The position numbers were made by a program, and so were the translations under genes. The notes beneath the pieces are model-generated. The model saw only the letters and a list, made by a program, of their open reading frames with translations, made no database searches and was not told the origin of the DNA. A stretch of 64,000 bases of DNA from Pseudarthrobacter sp. BIM B-2242 (GTDB taxonomy: Bacteria; Actinomycetota; Actinomycetes; Actinomycetales; Micrococcaceae), in NCBI RefSeq assembly GCF_014764445.1, contig NZ_CP061721.1:2046001-2110000 (forward strand). The letters run 5' to 3'. Every line of letters begins with the position of its first letter. The stretch's first letter is position 1. Below are positions 1 to 7,368 of this stretch, one piece after another.

Positions 1-1
1 G

Positions 2-649
2 GTCAACGCGGCACGCGCCGGCGGAGTAACCATCGCCAACGCCGTGGGCAACGGCGTTGCCGACGACAAACTCGTCTACAGCTATGTTCCTGACCTCATC
101 CGTTACTACCTCAGCGAGGAACCCGTCATCGCGAACGTGGACACCTACCGCCTTGAGGAAAAGGAAGCCCGGGAGTACGTCCTGGACAACCTGGCCGAGC
201 TTGTAGTCAAGCCTGTGGACGGCTCCGGCGGCAAAGGCCTTGTGATCGGTCCGGACGCCTCGAAGGATGAACTGGATGCCCTGCGCCAGCGGGTCATTGC
301 CGATCCGCGCGGCTGGATCGCCCAGCCGGTCCTGCAGCTTTCCACCGTTCCCACCCTGGGCGGCGATAAGTTCGGCCCGCGGCACGTGGACCTGCGCCCC
401 TTCGCCGTGAACGACGGCGACGACGTCTGGGTGCTGCCCGGCGGCCTGACCAGGGTTGCGTTGAAGGAAGGCTCGCTGATTGTGAATTCCAGCCAGGGCG
501 GTGGCTCGAAGGACACCTGGGTCCTGGCAGGTTCACCCCAGGTGCCCGTGGAGACGGTTCCGCGGCCCTCGATTTCCATCCGCGAGCGGGTGTCGGTCTG
601 GCCAGTGGAAAGCAACTGGCGCGACCGCCAGTCGGAGCAGCAGCAGTGA
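2..649 (+). CDS. Circularly permuted ATP-grasp protein, C-terminal part (partial)
   Basis: The frame is open from base 2, so the start lies upstream of the window; 215 residues are visible of roughly 480-550 expected for the CP_ATPgrasp_2 (DUF404/DUF407) family. The visible part contains the glycine-rich nucleotide loop [12 protein letters not shown], then [11 protein letters not shown], and the typical end block PGGLTRVA...[14 protein letters not shown]. The fold predicts ATP-dependent amide or peptide bond formation; the substrate is unknown. It is followed after 75 bases by an alpha-E gene and then a transglutaminase, the usual partners of this family, so the three probably act together on a peptide-like product. 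Assignment to the family is firm, the reaction is inference. Confidence 0.88.
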   Translation, partial: VNAARAGGVTIANAVGNGVADDKLVYSYVPDLIRYYLSEEPVIANVDTYRLEEKEAREYVLDNLAELVVKPVDGSGGKGLVIGPDASKDELDALRQRVIADPRGWIAQPVLQLSTVPTLGGDKFGPRHVDLRPFAVNDGDDVWVLPGGLTRVALKEGSLIVNSSQGGGSKDTWVLAGSPQVPVETVPRPSISIRERVSVWPVESNWRDRQSEQQQ

Positions 650-724
650 GCCGGGCTGTGGAACAGGCAGAATTGTTCACGGGTTCATCCCCTCAGATTT
701 CAGACGTGCAGGAGGTCACCGCGA

Positions 725-1651
725 ATGCTTAGCCGTATTGCTGAGTCCCTTTTTTGGATCGGACGCTATGTGGAGCGGGCCGACGGTACTGCACGCATCC
801 TGGACGTGCACCTGGAACGGCTCAACCACCTGCCCATGGATGAGCGCCGCCGTGTGGCGCAGGAACTCCTCGCCGTTATGGGTGCCCGTCCGCAGAGCGA
901 GGAGTTCGGCCTGCCTGAACTCCTGCACGCCCTGGCGTACGACAAGACCAGTGCCACCTCCATCGCCGGATCGTTGGGGGCCGCGCGTGAGAACGCCCGC
1001 CGTGCCCGCGAAACGGTGTCCTCGGGCCTCTGGGAAAGCCTCAACACCACCTACTACGGGCTCAGCCAGCACCGCAAGGACGTGGTGGGCACCTACCGGT
1101 TCTGCAACTGGACGCTGGAGCGGACAGCCATGGTCAGCGGCCTGGCCGACACCACCGTGAGCCACGACGAAAGCTGGCTGTTCCTGGTGCTTGGCCGCTC
1201 CCTGGAGCGCGCCGACATGACCGCCCGGATGCTCTCCACCCGGGATGTCCTGTCCGCAGGCATGTCCTGGGTCAACATGCTGCGCTGCGCCGGCGCCTAT
1301 GAGTCGTTCCTGCGGACCCGGCGCGCCGCCTTCGGGGACCAGCACGCCGCCGAGTTCCTCCTCCTGGACCGGCTGTTCCCGCGGTCAATCGTCTACGCAC
1401 TGCGGGACGCCGACGAGTGCCTCGCGAAGCTGGATCCGTCCGCGCAGCGCGTGGGATTCATCAACGATGCCCGCAGGATCGTGGGCCAGGCCCGCACGTT
1501 CCTCGAGTTCCACCGTACAGACGATCTGATGTCCGAACTTCCCGAGCACATGGAACGCGTGCAGAAGGCTGTGGCCCAGGCCTCGGACGCCATTTCCCGT
1601 AAATACTTCAATCAGGCGGACGAACTGGCCTGGGTGGGAGAAGTTTCATGA
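725..1651 (+). CDS. Alpha-E domain protein (DUF403)
   Basis: 308 residues, starting with the family hallmark MLSRIAESLFWIGRYVERA and repeating a related helix later as LGRSLERADMTARML. The protein is predicted to be all alpha-helical and has no known catalytic motif. The start is fixed by a strong ribosome site, AGGAGGT, 8 nt before the ATG. It overlaps the next gene by four bases (ATGA), so the two are translationally coupled. Alpha-E proteins are nearly always encoded with circularly permuted ATP-grasp proteins and transglutaminases; a scaffold or peptide-binding role has been proposed from context only. Confidence 0.9.
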   Translation: MLSRIAESLFWIGRYVERADGTARILDVHLERLNHLPMDERRRVAQELLAVMGARPQSEEFGLPELLHALAYDKTSATSIAGSLGAARENARRARETVSSGLWESLNTTYYGLSQHRKDVVGTYRFCNWTLERTAMVSGLADTTVSHDESWLFLVLGRSLERADMTARMLSTRDVLSAGMSWVNMLRCAGAYESFLRTRRAAFGDQHAAEFLLLDRLFPRSIVYALRDADECLAKLDPSAQRVGFINDARRIVGQARTFLEFHRTDDLMSELPEHMERVQKAVAQASDAISRKYFNQADELAWVGEVS

Positions 1652-2499
1652 CCCGGCTGAACATCATCCACACCACGGCCTACAAGTACAACAAGCGCGT
1701 CACGCTGTCGTACAACGAAGCCCGGATGACCCCGCTGACGGATGCCCAGCAGGTGGTCCTCGAATCGGTGCTCAAGGTCTCGCCGTCACAGGCGGCCGTG
1801 AGCAACTACCGGGATTACTGGGGAACCAGGGTGACCGCCTTTGATATGCAGATGCCGCACGAGCACCTAGAGGTCGTCTCCAACATCACGGTTGAAGTGC
1901 ACCGTGCCGAGAAGATTCCGGCCGACGCAGACATCGTTGGCTGGGACGTGCTGTCCTCCCAGGACACGCTGAACACCTTCAGCGACTGGCTGCCGCAGTC
2001 GCAGCTCAGCGGCCCGGGCGCTGAGGTGCTCGGAATCATTCCCGGCGTGGTTGCGGGCAAGAACCCCCACGAGGCTGCCATCGCCATCTTTGAGTGGATG
2101 CGCGGCGAGATGACGTACATGTCGGGTTCCACAGCTGTCACCACCAATGCTGAGGAAGCCTGGGGCCAGCGGCAGGGCGTCTGCCAGGACCTCGCGCATC
2201 TTGCCATCGGTGCGCTGCGCAGCTGCGGCATCCCCGCCAGGTATGTCTCCGGTTACCTGCACCCGCGGTCGACGGCGGACATCGGCGAGACAGTCGCCGG
2301 CCAGTCGCATGCATGGCTGGAGTTCTGGGACGGCGCCTGGCGCAGCTGGGACCCCACCAACCACAAACCCGCCGGCGACTTCCATGTCACTGTGGCCAGG
2401 GGCCGTGACTACCGCGACGTCCCGCCGCTGAAAGGCATCCTGTCCGGCGGCGGGGGATCCGCGTTGAGCGTCAGCGTGGAAATCACCCGGCTTGTGTAA
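1648..2499 (+). CDS. Transglutaminase-like cysteine protease family protein
   Basis: 283 residues. The N-terminal 80 residues form the beta-rich transglut_N module (HTTAYKYNKRVTLSYNEARM), followed by the transglutaminase core. The catalytic triad is visible as Cys179 in RQGVCQDLAH, His221 in GQSHAWLEF and Asp235 in WRSWDPTN. No signal peptide is seen, so it acts in the cytoplasm. As last gene of the ATP-grasp/alpha-E operon it may hydrolyse or transfer an amide bond made by the ATP-grasp partner; this is inference. A 10-bp hairpin encloses its stop codon. Confidence 0.92.
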   Translation: MTRLNIIHTTAYKYNKRVTLSYNEARMTPLTDAQQVVLESVLKVSPSQAAVSNYRDYWGTRVTAFDMQMPHEHLEVVSNITVEVHRAEKIPADADIVGWDVLSSQDTLNTFSDWLPQSQLSGPGAEVLGIIPGVVAGKNPHEAAIAIFEWMRGEMTYMSGSTAVTTNAEEAWGQRQGVCQDLAHLAIGALRSCGIPARYVSGYLHPRSTADIGETVAGQSHAWLEFWDGAWRSWDPTNHKPAGDFHVTVARGRDYRDVPPLKGILSGGGGSALSVSVEITRLV

Positions 2500-2507
2500 G
2501 CCGGGTG
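2484..2507 (+). terminator. Hairpin enclosing the transglutaminase stop codon
   Basis: Perfect 10-bp arms (cacccggctt / aagccgggtg) with a 4-nt loop; the TAA stop lies at the loop edge. It is placed between two convergent genes and lacks a U tract, so termination is likely but not certain. Confidence 0.4.
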
Positions 2508-2517
2508 TCCACGGCTG

Positions 2518-2985
2518 TCACTCGGGGGAGGCTTTGGCGGCCCCGCTCAGCTGAGTCCACCACGTCATCGGGGCGGTCACCTTGAACCGCCGCCCCGTCA
2601 GGGAGTCAGGGCTCACCCTGATGAAGCTGTCCTTCTTGCCGGCCTGCCAGGGGAAGAGGAAGAGGGCAGCAGTATCCAGGACACCCTCTGTGCCCTTGAT
2701 TTCCTTTGCCTGCCCTTTGAGCACCACGCTCCAGGCCAGGCCGCTGACGGCGTCCACGCCGTCAGCTTCAACAGCCACCGGAGATTCTCCGGTGGCTGCG
2801 GAAAGCTTGGTCCCCTGGCCGGTACGGAAGACGATGCTTCCGCCGTCCACGGTGTAGTTGATGGGGAAGATGTCTGGATGGCCGTCCACGAGGACGGCGA
2901 GCCGGCCCACGGAGACGGTCCGGAGGAGTTCCCAGCACTCGTGGTGCTCCAGGTTGTGTACTTCGGTAATTGATTCGCTGCTCAT
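2518..2985 (-). CDS. Pyridoxamine 5'-phosphate oxidase-like flavin-binding protein
   Basis: 155 residues of the split-barrel flavin family: LLRTVSVGRLAVLVDGHPDIFPINYTV at the N-terminus, then FRTGQGTKL and SVVLKGQAKEI. Such small actinobacterial proteins bind FMN or F420; the specific substrate cannot be read from sequence. The ATG at 2985 is preferred over longer versions because homology starts at the following residues and a TAGGCT hexamer stands 7 nt before it, suggesting a leaderless mRNA. It is convergent with the transglutaminase and probably a stand-alone gene. Confidence 0.85.
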   Translation of the reverse strand: MSSESITEVHNLEHHECWELLRTVSVGRLAVLVDGHPDIFPINYTVDGGSIVFRTGQGTKLSAATGESPVAVEADGVDAVSGLAWSVVLKGQAKEIKGTEGVLDTAALFLFPWQAGKKDSFIRVSPDSLTGRRFKVTAPMTWWTQLSGAAKASPE

Positions 2986-2992
2986 GACGCCG

Positions 2993-2998
2993 AGCCTA
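2993..2998 (-). promoter_or_regulatory. -10 element of the PNPOx-like gene
   Basis: TAGGCT, 7 nt before the ATG at 2985; no clear -35 seen. Confidence 0.4.
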
Positions 2999-3034
2999 CG
3001 CTGTGCCGCGCCGGTCAGCACAGTGCCCTTCGAC

Positions 3035-4486
3035 TTACCAGGGGCTGGGCTTGTAATCCTTGAGGAAGACCCCGTACTGGTCCTCGCCGTTCTCGCCCAT
3101 GACGATCGGATCGTAGACCCTGGCGGCACCGTCCACCAGGTCCAGGGGCGCATGGAAGCCCTCGTCCATCAGGCGGACCTTGGTAAAGTGGGGGCGTTCA
3201 TCGGTGATCCAGCCCGTGTCAACGGCCGTCATCAGGATCCCGTCAGCGTCCAGCATTTCCTGCGCGCTGGTCCGCGTCATCATATTCAGCGCCGCCTTGG
3301 CCATATTGGTGTGGGGGTGGCCCGGCCCCTTGTACGCGCGCGAGAACTGGCCTTCCATGGCGGAGACGTTCACGATGTATTTCCGGTGGGCCGTAGAGCG
3401 CTTCATCGCATCGCGGAGCCTGCTGACCAGCAGGAAGGGTGCCGTCACGTTGCAGAGCTGAACCTCGAGCATCTCCAGGGGATCCACCTCGTCCACTACC
3501 TGGGTCCAGCTGTTGATGGTGGCAAGATCCGGAACCAGCCCGCCGGCGTCGATAGCTGTTCCTGAGGCGATTCGCTCCAGGGAGGCCGAACCGGTGGAGA
3601 GCGCCAGGGACGTGATGGCGTCGCCCGCCAGTACGGGATGGTCAGTGACTGTGCTGGCAAGGGCCAGCGGGTGCTTGTCGTGGGCGTGGCCGAACGTCAG
3701 CAGCTCCGGGCCGCCGTTGGCGGGCTCCAGTTCGGGCGGCAGTGCCTCGTCCTCAGCGTCAACCAGCGGCTTGTAGGCGTTGCCGGAGCGGCGGACGGTC
3801 TGGGCGGCGTTGTTGATGATGATGTCCAGCGGGCCGGCGGCGTTCAAGGAATCCGTCAGGGCCATGACCTGGGACGGGTCGCGAAGGTCGATGCCCACAA
3901 TGCGGAGCCGGTGAAGCCACTCGCCGCTGTCTTCCATGGCGGCGAACCGGCGCGCGGCATCCTTGGGGAACCTGGTGGTGATGGTGGTGTGGGCGCCGTC
4001 CCGGAGCAGGCGGAGGGCAATGTACATGCCGATCTTCGCCCGGCCGCCGGTGAGCAGCGCCCGCCGGCCCGTAAGGTCCGTGCGGGCGTCCCGCTTGCTG
4101 TGGCTGAAGGCGGCACATTCAGGGCAGAGCTGGTGATAGAACGCATCCACCTGGGTGTAGTGCCGTTTGCAGATATAGCAGGGCCGGGACCGGATGAGGT
4201 GCCCGGCGATCTTGCCTGTGGCAGAGGTAGCCAGTTTGTTGCCGCGCGTCTCGTCGTCGATACGGTCCGGCGCGGCCGTTGCCGTCTGCGCGATTACTGC
4301 CCGGTCTGCTTCCGAGATCAGGTCCCGCTTGGTCACACGGCGGTGACGCTTCACGGCCTTGAACATTTTCCCGGTGGCACGGCGCACCGAAACATAGTCC
4401 GGATGTTCCTCGTCGTAGACGTGGATGGTGTTCAGAACCTTGAGGCAGGCCTGAATTTCCTCAGGTGTCAGATCGGGGGAGCTCAT
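3035..4486 (-). CDS. SDR-family protein with N-terminal zinc-ribbon region
   Basis: 483 residues, about twice the length of a classical short-chain dehydrogenase. Residues 1-135 are an extension with a Cys4 cluster (Cys103, Cys106, Cys121, Cys124 in CYICKRHY...LCPEC), probably binding zinc. The Rossmann domain follows: TGGRAKIG at 146-153 for the dinucleotide, NNAA at 225-228, Ser375 in VNVSAMEGQ and Lys397 in HTNMAKAAL. The Tyr of the usual YxxxK is replaced by Thr393, so normal SDR catalysis is doubtful. A roughly 90-residue insertion separates the NNAA motif and the Ser. The ATG is supported by a TAAAAT hexamer 7 nt upstream. Homologues are usually annotated only as oxidoreductases. Confidence 0.85.
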   Translation of the reverse strand: MSSPDLTPEEIQACLKVLNTIHVYDEEHPDYVSVRRATGKMFKAVKRHRRVTKRDLISEADRAVIAQTATAAPDRIDDETRGNKLATSATGKIAGHLIRSRPCYICKRHYTQVDAFYHQLCPECAAFSHSKRDARTDLTGRRALLTGGRAKIGMYIALRLLRDGAHTTITTRFPKDAARRFAAMEDSGEWLHRLRIVGIDLRDPSQVMALTDSLNAAGPLDIIINNAAQTVRRSGNAYKPLVDAEDEALPPELEPANGGPELLTFGHAHDKHPLALASTVTDHPVLAGDAITSLALSTGSASLERIASGTAIDAGGLVPDLATINSWTQVVDEVDPLEMLEVQLCNVTAPFLLVSRLRDAMKRSTAHRKYIVNVSAMEGQFSRAYKGPGHPHTNMAKAALNMMTRTSAQEMLDADGILMTAVDTGWITDERPHFTKVRLMDEGFHAPLDLVDGAARVYDPIVMGENGEDQYGVFLKDYKPSPW

Positions 4487-4493
4487 TGTACCG

Positions 4494-4499
4494 ATTTTA
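4494..4499 (-). promoter_or_regulatory. -10 element of the zinc-ribbon SDR gene
   Basis: TAAAAT, five of six bases matching the consensus, ends 7 nt before the ATG at 4486, which predicts transcription starting at or next to the A of the ATG. Confidence 0.45.
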
Positions 4500-4516
4500 C
4501 AGCCTGGGACGTCGAA

Positions 4517-4553
4517 GCCTGACCGTGCCGCGTGGGGCCGCGGCCGGTCAGGC
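4517..4553 (-). terminator. Hairpin downstream of glgC
   Basis: Arms gcctgaccg/cggtcaggc continue after a one-base bulge into gccgcg/cgcggc around a 6-nt loop. It lies 17 bases after the glgC stop and before the SDR start, so it separates the two units. Confidence 0.5.
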
Positions 4554-4569
4554 CGGCGGGCTAGCCGTC

Positions 4570-5976
4570 CTAGGAACGGTTACCCGGAGCGGACTGAACG
4601 CCGGCGTCAGCGTGGACGGCGCCGGCCTGCTCCATTGATTCGCGTATTTCGGGGTAGTTGGCCGTGGCGGCCTTCACCGCGTCAGGCACCAGGTGGAGAT
4701 TCTTTGCGGACAATGCCCGCTCCTCGGTCCCCGGTTCCGGGACCTTCTGGCCCTTGGAAAGCACCGTGATGCCGGACTCGGTGACCTTGAACCCCCGGGC
4801 CCGGTCCAGTTCATGGTCCAGCCCGATCGCGGCTCCTGCCGGGATCTTGACGTTCTTGTCGATGATGGCACGGTTGACTACGGCGCCCTCGCCGACGATC
4901 ACTTTGTCCATCAGGACGGAGTCCACGACCCGGCTGCCGGTGCCCACAAACACATCGTTGGACAGGACAGAGCCCTCCACAACGCCGCCGGAGACGACCA
5001 CGCCGTTGGACACGATGGAATCCAATGCTGTACCTACAGTGTCCTTTTCCCCGCGCACAAACTTGGCCGGCGGCGAGATGCTCTGCCTGGTGTAGATAGG
5101 CCACTCGGAGTTGTAGAGGTTGAAGACCGGCAACGGGGAGATGAGGTCGATGTGTGCGTCGTAGAACGAATCGATGGTGCCGACATCGCGCCAGTAGGTA
5201 CGGTCACGTTCGGTGGAACCAGGGATGTCATTGAGCGTGAAGTCGTAAACTCCGGCCTCGCCCTGGCTGACGAAGTAGGGGATGATGTCCCCGCCCATGT
5301 CGTGCTTGGTATCAAGGCGTTCGGCGTCAACGTGCAGGGCTTCCACCAGGGCGTCGGCATCGAAGACGTAGTTGCCCATGGAAGCCAGGAACTGGCTGGG
5401 ATCGGCTGCAAGGCCGGGCGTGGTGGCGGGCTTCTCCACGAATGCCGCAATCTTCTGCGCATCGTTCTGGTCCACTTCGATCACACCGAACTGATTGGCC
5501 ATGTTCAGCGGCTGGCGCACGGCGGCCACGGTGGCTTTGGCCCCGCTCTGCACGTGCTGTTCCACCATTTGGGCGAAGTCCATGCGGTAGACGTGGTCCG
5601 CGCCAACAACGACGACGATGTCGGGGTTGGCGTCGTGGATCAGGTTCAAGGACTGATAGATGGCGTTTGCGCTGCCCAGGAACCAGCTCTTCCCCACGCG
5701 CTGCTGCGCGGGCACGGAAGCGACGTAGTTGCCGAGCTGCGTGGACATCCGCCACGCTTCGGAAATATGCCGGTCAAGGCTGTGGGATTTATATTGCGTC
5801 AGGACCACGATCTGCAAATAACGCGAATTCACCAGGTTGGAAATCGCAAAATCGATCAGGCGGTAACTGCCGGCAAAGGGCACAGCAGGCTTGGCCCGGT
5901 CTGCCGTCAGTGGCATAAGCCGGTTTCCCTCGCCGCCTGCAAGGACAATGGCCAGGACTTTTTTGTTCAACGGCAT
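4570..5976 (-). CDS. glgC: Glucose-1-phosphate adenylyltransferase (ADP-glucose pyrophosphorylase)
   Basis: 468 residues. Makes ADP-glucose and pyrophosphate from ATP and glucose 1-phosphate, the committing step of bacterial glycogen synthesis. The N-terminal nucleotidyltransferase domain opens with [18 protein letters not shown] and the [15 protein letters not shown] loop; [13 protein letters not shown] and GDIIPYFV follow; the C-terminal third is a left-handed beta-helix with hexapeptide-like repeats ([15 protein letters not shown]). A C-terminal tail of about 50 residues exceeds the usual actinobacterial length. The ATG at 5976 has a CAGGAGCG ribosome site. It is divergent from the glycogen synthase gene, whose substrate it supplies. 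Confidence 0.97.
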   Translation of the reverse strand: MPLNKKVLAIVLAGGEGNRLMPLTADRAKPAVPFAGSYRLIDFAISNLVNSRYLQIVVLTQYKSHSLDRHISEAWRMSTQLGNYVASVPAQQRVGKSWFLGSANAIYQSLNLIHDANPDIVVVVGADHVYRMDFAQMVEQHVQSGAKATVAAVRQPLNMANQFGVIEVDQNDAQKIAAFVEKPATTPGLAADPSQFLASMGNYVFDADALVEALHVDAERLDTKHDMGGDIIPYFVSQGEAGVYDFTLNDIPGSTERDRTYWRDVGTIDSFYDAHIDLISPLPVFNLYNSEWPIYTRQSISPPAKFVRGEKDTVGTALDSIVSNGVVVSGGVVEGSVLSNDVFVGTGSRVVDSVLMDKVIVGEGAVVNRAIIDKNVKIPAGAAIGLDHELDRARGFKVTESGITVLSKGQKVPEPGTEERALSAKNLHLVPDAVKAATANYPEIRESMEQAGAVHADAGVQSAPGNRS

Positions 5977-6069
5977 AGTGGTCGCTCCTGTACGCCTTCG
6001 TAACTCCCCAAAACAGTCCGGCATGCCCGGACTCCTTCACACTAGAACAGATACTGCGGAAGGACTACC

Positions 6070-7272
6070 TTGGGTAACGTGCGAATAGATATTGTGACTA
6101 AAGAATTCCCGCCGGAGATTTACGGTGGCGCCGGAGTCCACGTGGCCGAGTTGAGCAGGGTGCTTAGTAAGCATGTTGACCTGCAGGTTCGCGCTTTCGG
6201 GGCGCCCCGCGACGCTGACTACCACGGTGCCGGGGTGACCTCCTACGCCGTGCCAGAGGATCTGGGTTCGGCCAACGCGGCCGTCCAGACACTGGGTGTC
6301 GATCTGCGGATCGTGCCGGACATCGAGGGAGCCGATCTGGTCCACTCCCACACCTGGTACGCGAACATGGCGGGGCATCTGGCGTCACTGCTGCACGGCA
6401 TCCCGCACGTGCTCAGCGCGCACAGCCTGGAGCCGCTGCGGCCGTGGAAGGCCGAGCAGCTCGGCGGCGGCTATGCCCTGTCCTCCTGGGTGGAGAAGAC
6501 CGCCTATGAGGCAGCGGCGGCCATTATCGCCGTCTCGGAGGGCATGCGCCAGGACATCCTGCGCAGCTACCCGGACGTTGACCCTGCCAAAGTCAAGGTG
6601 GTCCACAACGGCATCGACGTCGGGCTCTGGCAGCGCGACGAATCCGAAGACGGCGTACGTGCGCTCGGAATCGACCCGCAGAAGCCGAGCGTGGTCTTTG
6701 TTGGCCGCAACACCCGCCAGAAGGGGGTCCCGTACCTGCTGCGGGCCGCCGCCAAGCTGCCCGCCGACGTTCAGCTGGTTCTCTGCCTGGGCGCAGCGGA
6801 TACCCCCGAGCTCGCTGCCGAAACGGCGCGGCTCATCGAGGAGCTGCAGCAACAGCGCACCGGCGTCATCCTCATCGAGCGGATGCTGCCACGCAACGAA
6901 CTCATCCAGGTCCTGAGCCACGCAACGGCGTTCGCGTGCCCGTCGATCTATGAGCCGCTCGGCATTGTGAACCTCGAAGCCATGGCCTGCGGTGCTGCCG
7001 TGGTTGCCAGCGCCACCGGCGGCATCCCGGAGGTGGTCCAGCACGGTGAAACCGGCCTGCTGGTTGACCTCGAGCAGGTCACCGACGGTACCGGCACGCC
7101 GCTGGATCCGGAGAAGTTTGTCACCGAGTTCGCTGCGGCCCTGACCGAGGTGGTGTCCGATCCTGCGCGGGCGCGTGCCATGGGGGAGGCAGGCCGCCGG
7201 CGTGCCGAGGAGCACTTCTCGTGGGAGTCCATCACGGAAACAACCCTGGAGGTCTACCGCTCGGTGCTCTGA
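6070..7272 (+). CDS. glgA: GT4-type glycogen synthase / maltose-1-phosphate synthase
   Basis: 400 residues, GT-B glycosyltransferase of the actinobacterial (Corynebacterium-type) GlgA family: [17 protein letters not shown] at the N-terminus, and in the C-terminal domain [12 protein letters not shown] and the E-x7-E block [19 protein letters not shown]. It transfers glucose from ADP-glucose. The mycobacterial orthologue (GlgM) mainly makes alpha-maltose 1-phosphate for the GlgE pathway, so that role is possible here. The TTG at 6070 sits 6 nt after GGAAGG; a GTG at 6079, closer to where homologues begin, is an alternative. Divergent from glgC. Confidence 0.93.
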   Translation: MGNVRIDIVTKEFPPEIYGGAGVHVAELSRVLSKHVDLQVRAFGAPRDADYHGAGVTSYAVPEDLGSANAAVQTLGVDLRIVPDIEGADLVHSHTWYANMAGHLASLLHGIPHVLSAHSLEPLRPWKAEQLGGGYALSSWVEKTAYEAAAAIIAVSEGMRQDILRSYPDVDPAKVKVVHNGIDVGLWQRDESEDGVRALGIDPQKPSVVFVGRNTRQKGVPYLLRAAAKLPADVQLVLCLGAADTPELAAETARLIEELQQQRTGVILIERMLPRNELIQVLSHATAFACPSIYEPLGIVNLEAMACGAAVVASATGGIPEVVQHGETGLLVDLEQVTDGTGTPLDPEKFVTEFAAALTEVVSDPARARAMGEAGRRRAEEHFSWESITETTLEVYRSVL

Positions 7273-7298
7273 CGCCGGGTCGGTGACAAACCAGTTAA

Positions 7299-7346
7299 CG
7301 TACGACGGCGCCGCTCCCCACACAAGGGGAGCGGCGCCGTCGTACG
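7299..7346. terminator. Bidirectional terminator, glgA / acyl-CoA dehydrogenase
   Basis: Perfect 21-bp inverted repeat with a 6-nt loop (acacaa) between two convergent genes. There is no long U run, as is common in high-GC actinobacteria. Confidence 0.8.
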
Positions 7347-7368
7347 CGCTTAAGTCATGTTGTAGCGG

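Noticed and set aside
2773..2797. 12-bp palindrome (agccaccggaga with its complement, 1-nt centre)
   Set aside because: It lies wholly within the coding sequence of the PNPOx-like gene and can be explained by codon choice; no promoter or terminator role is apparent.
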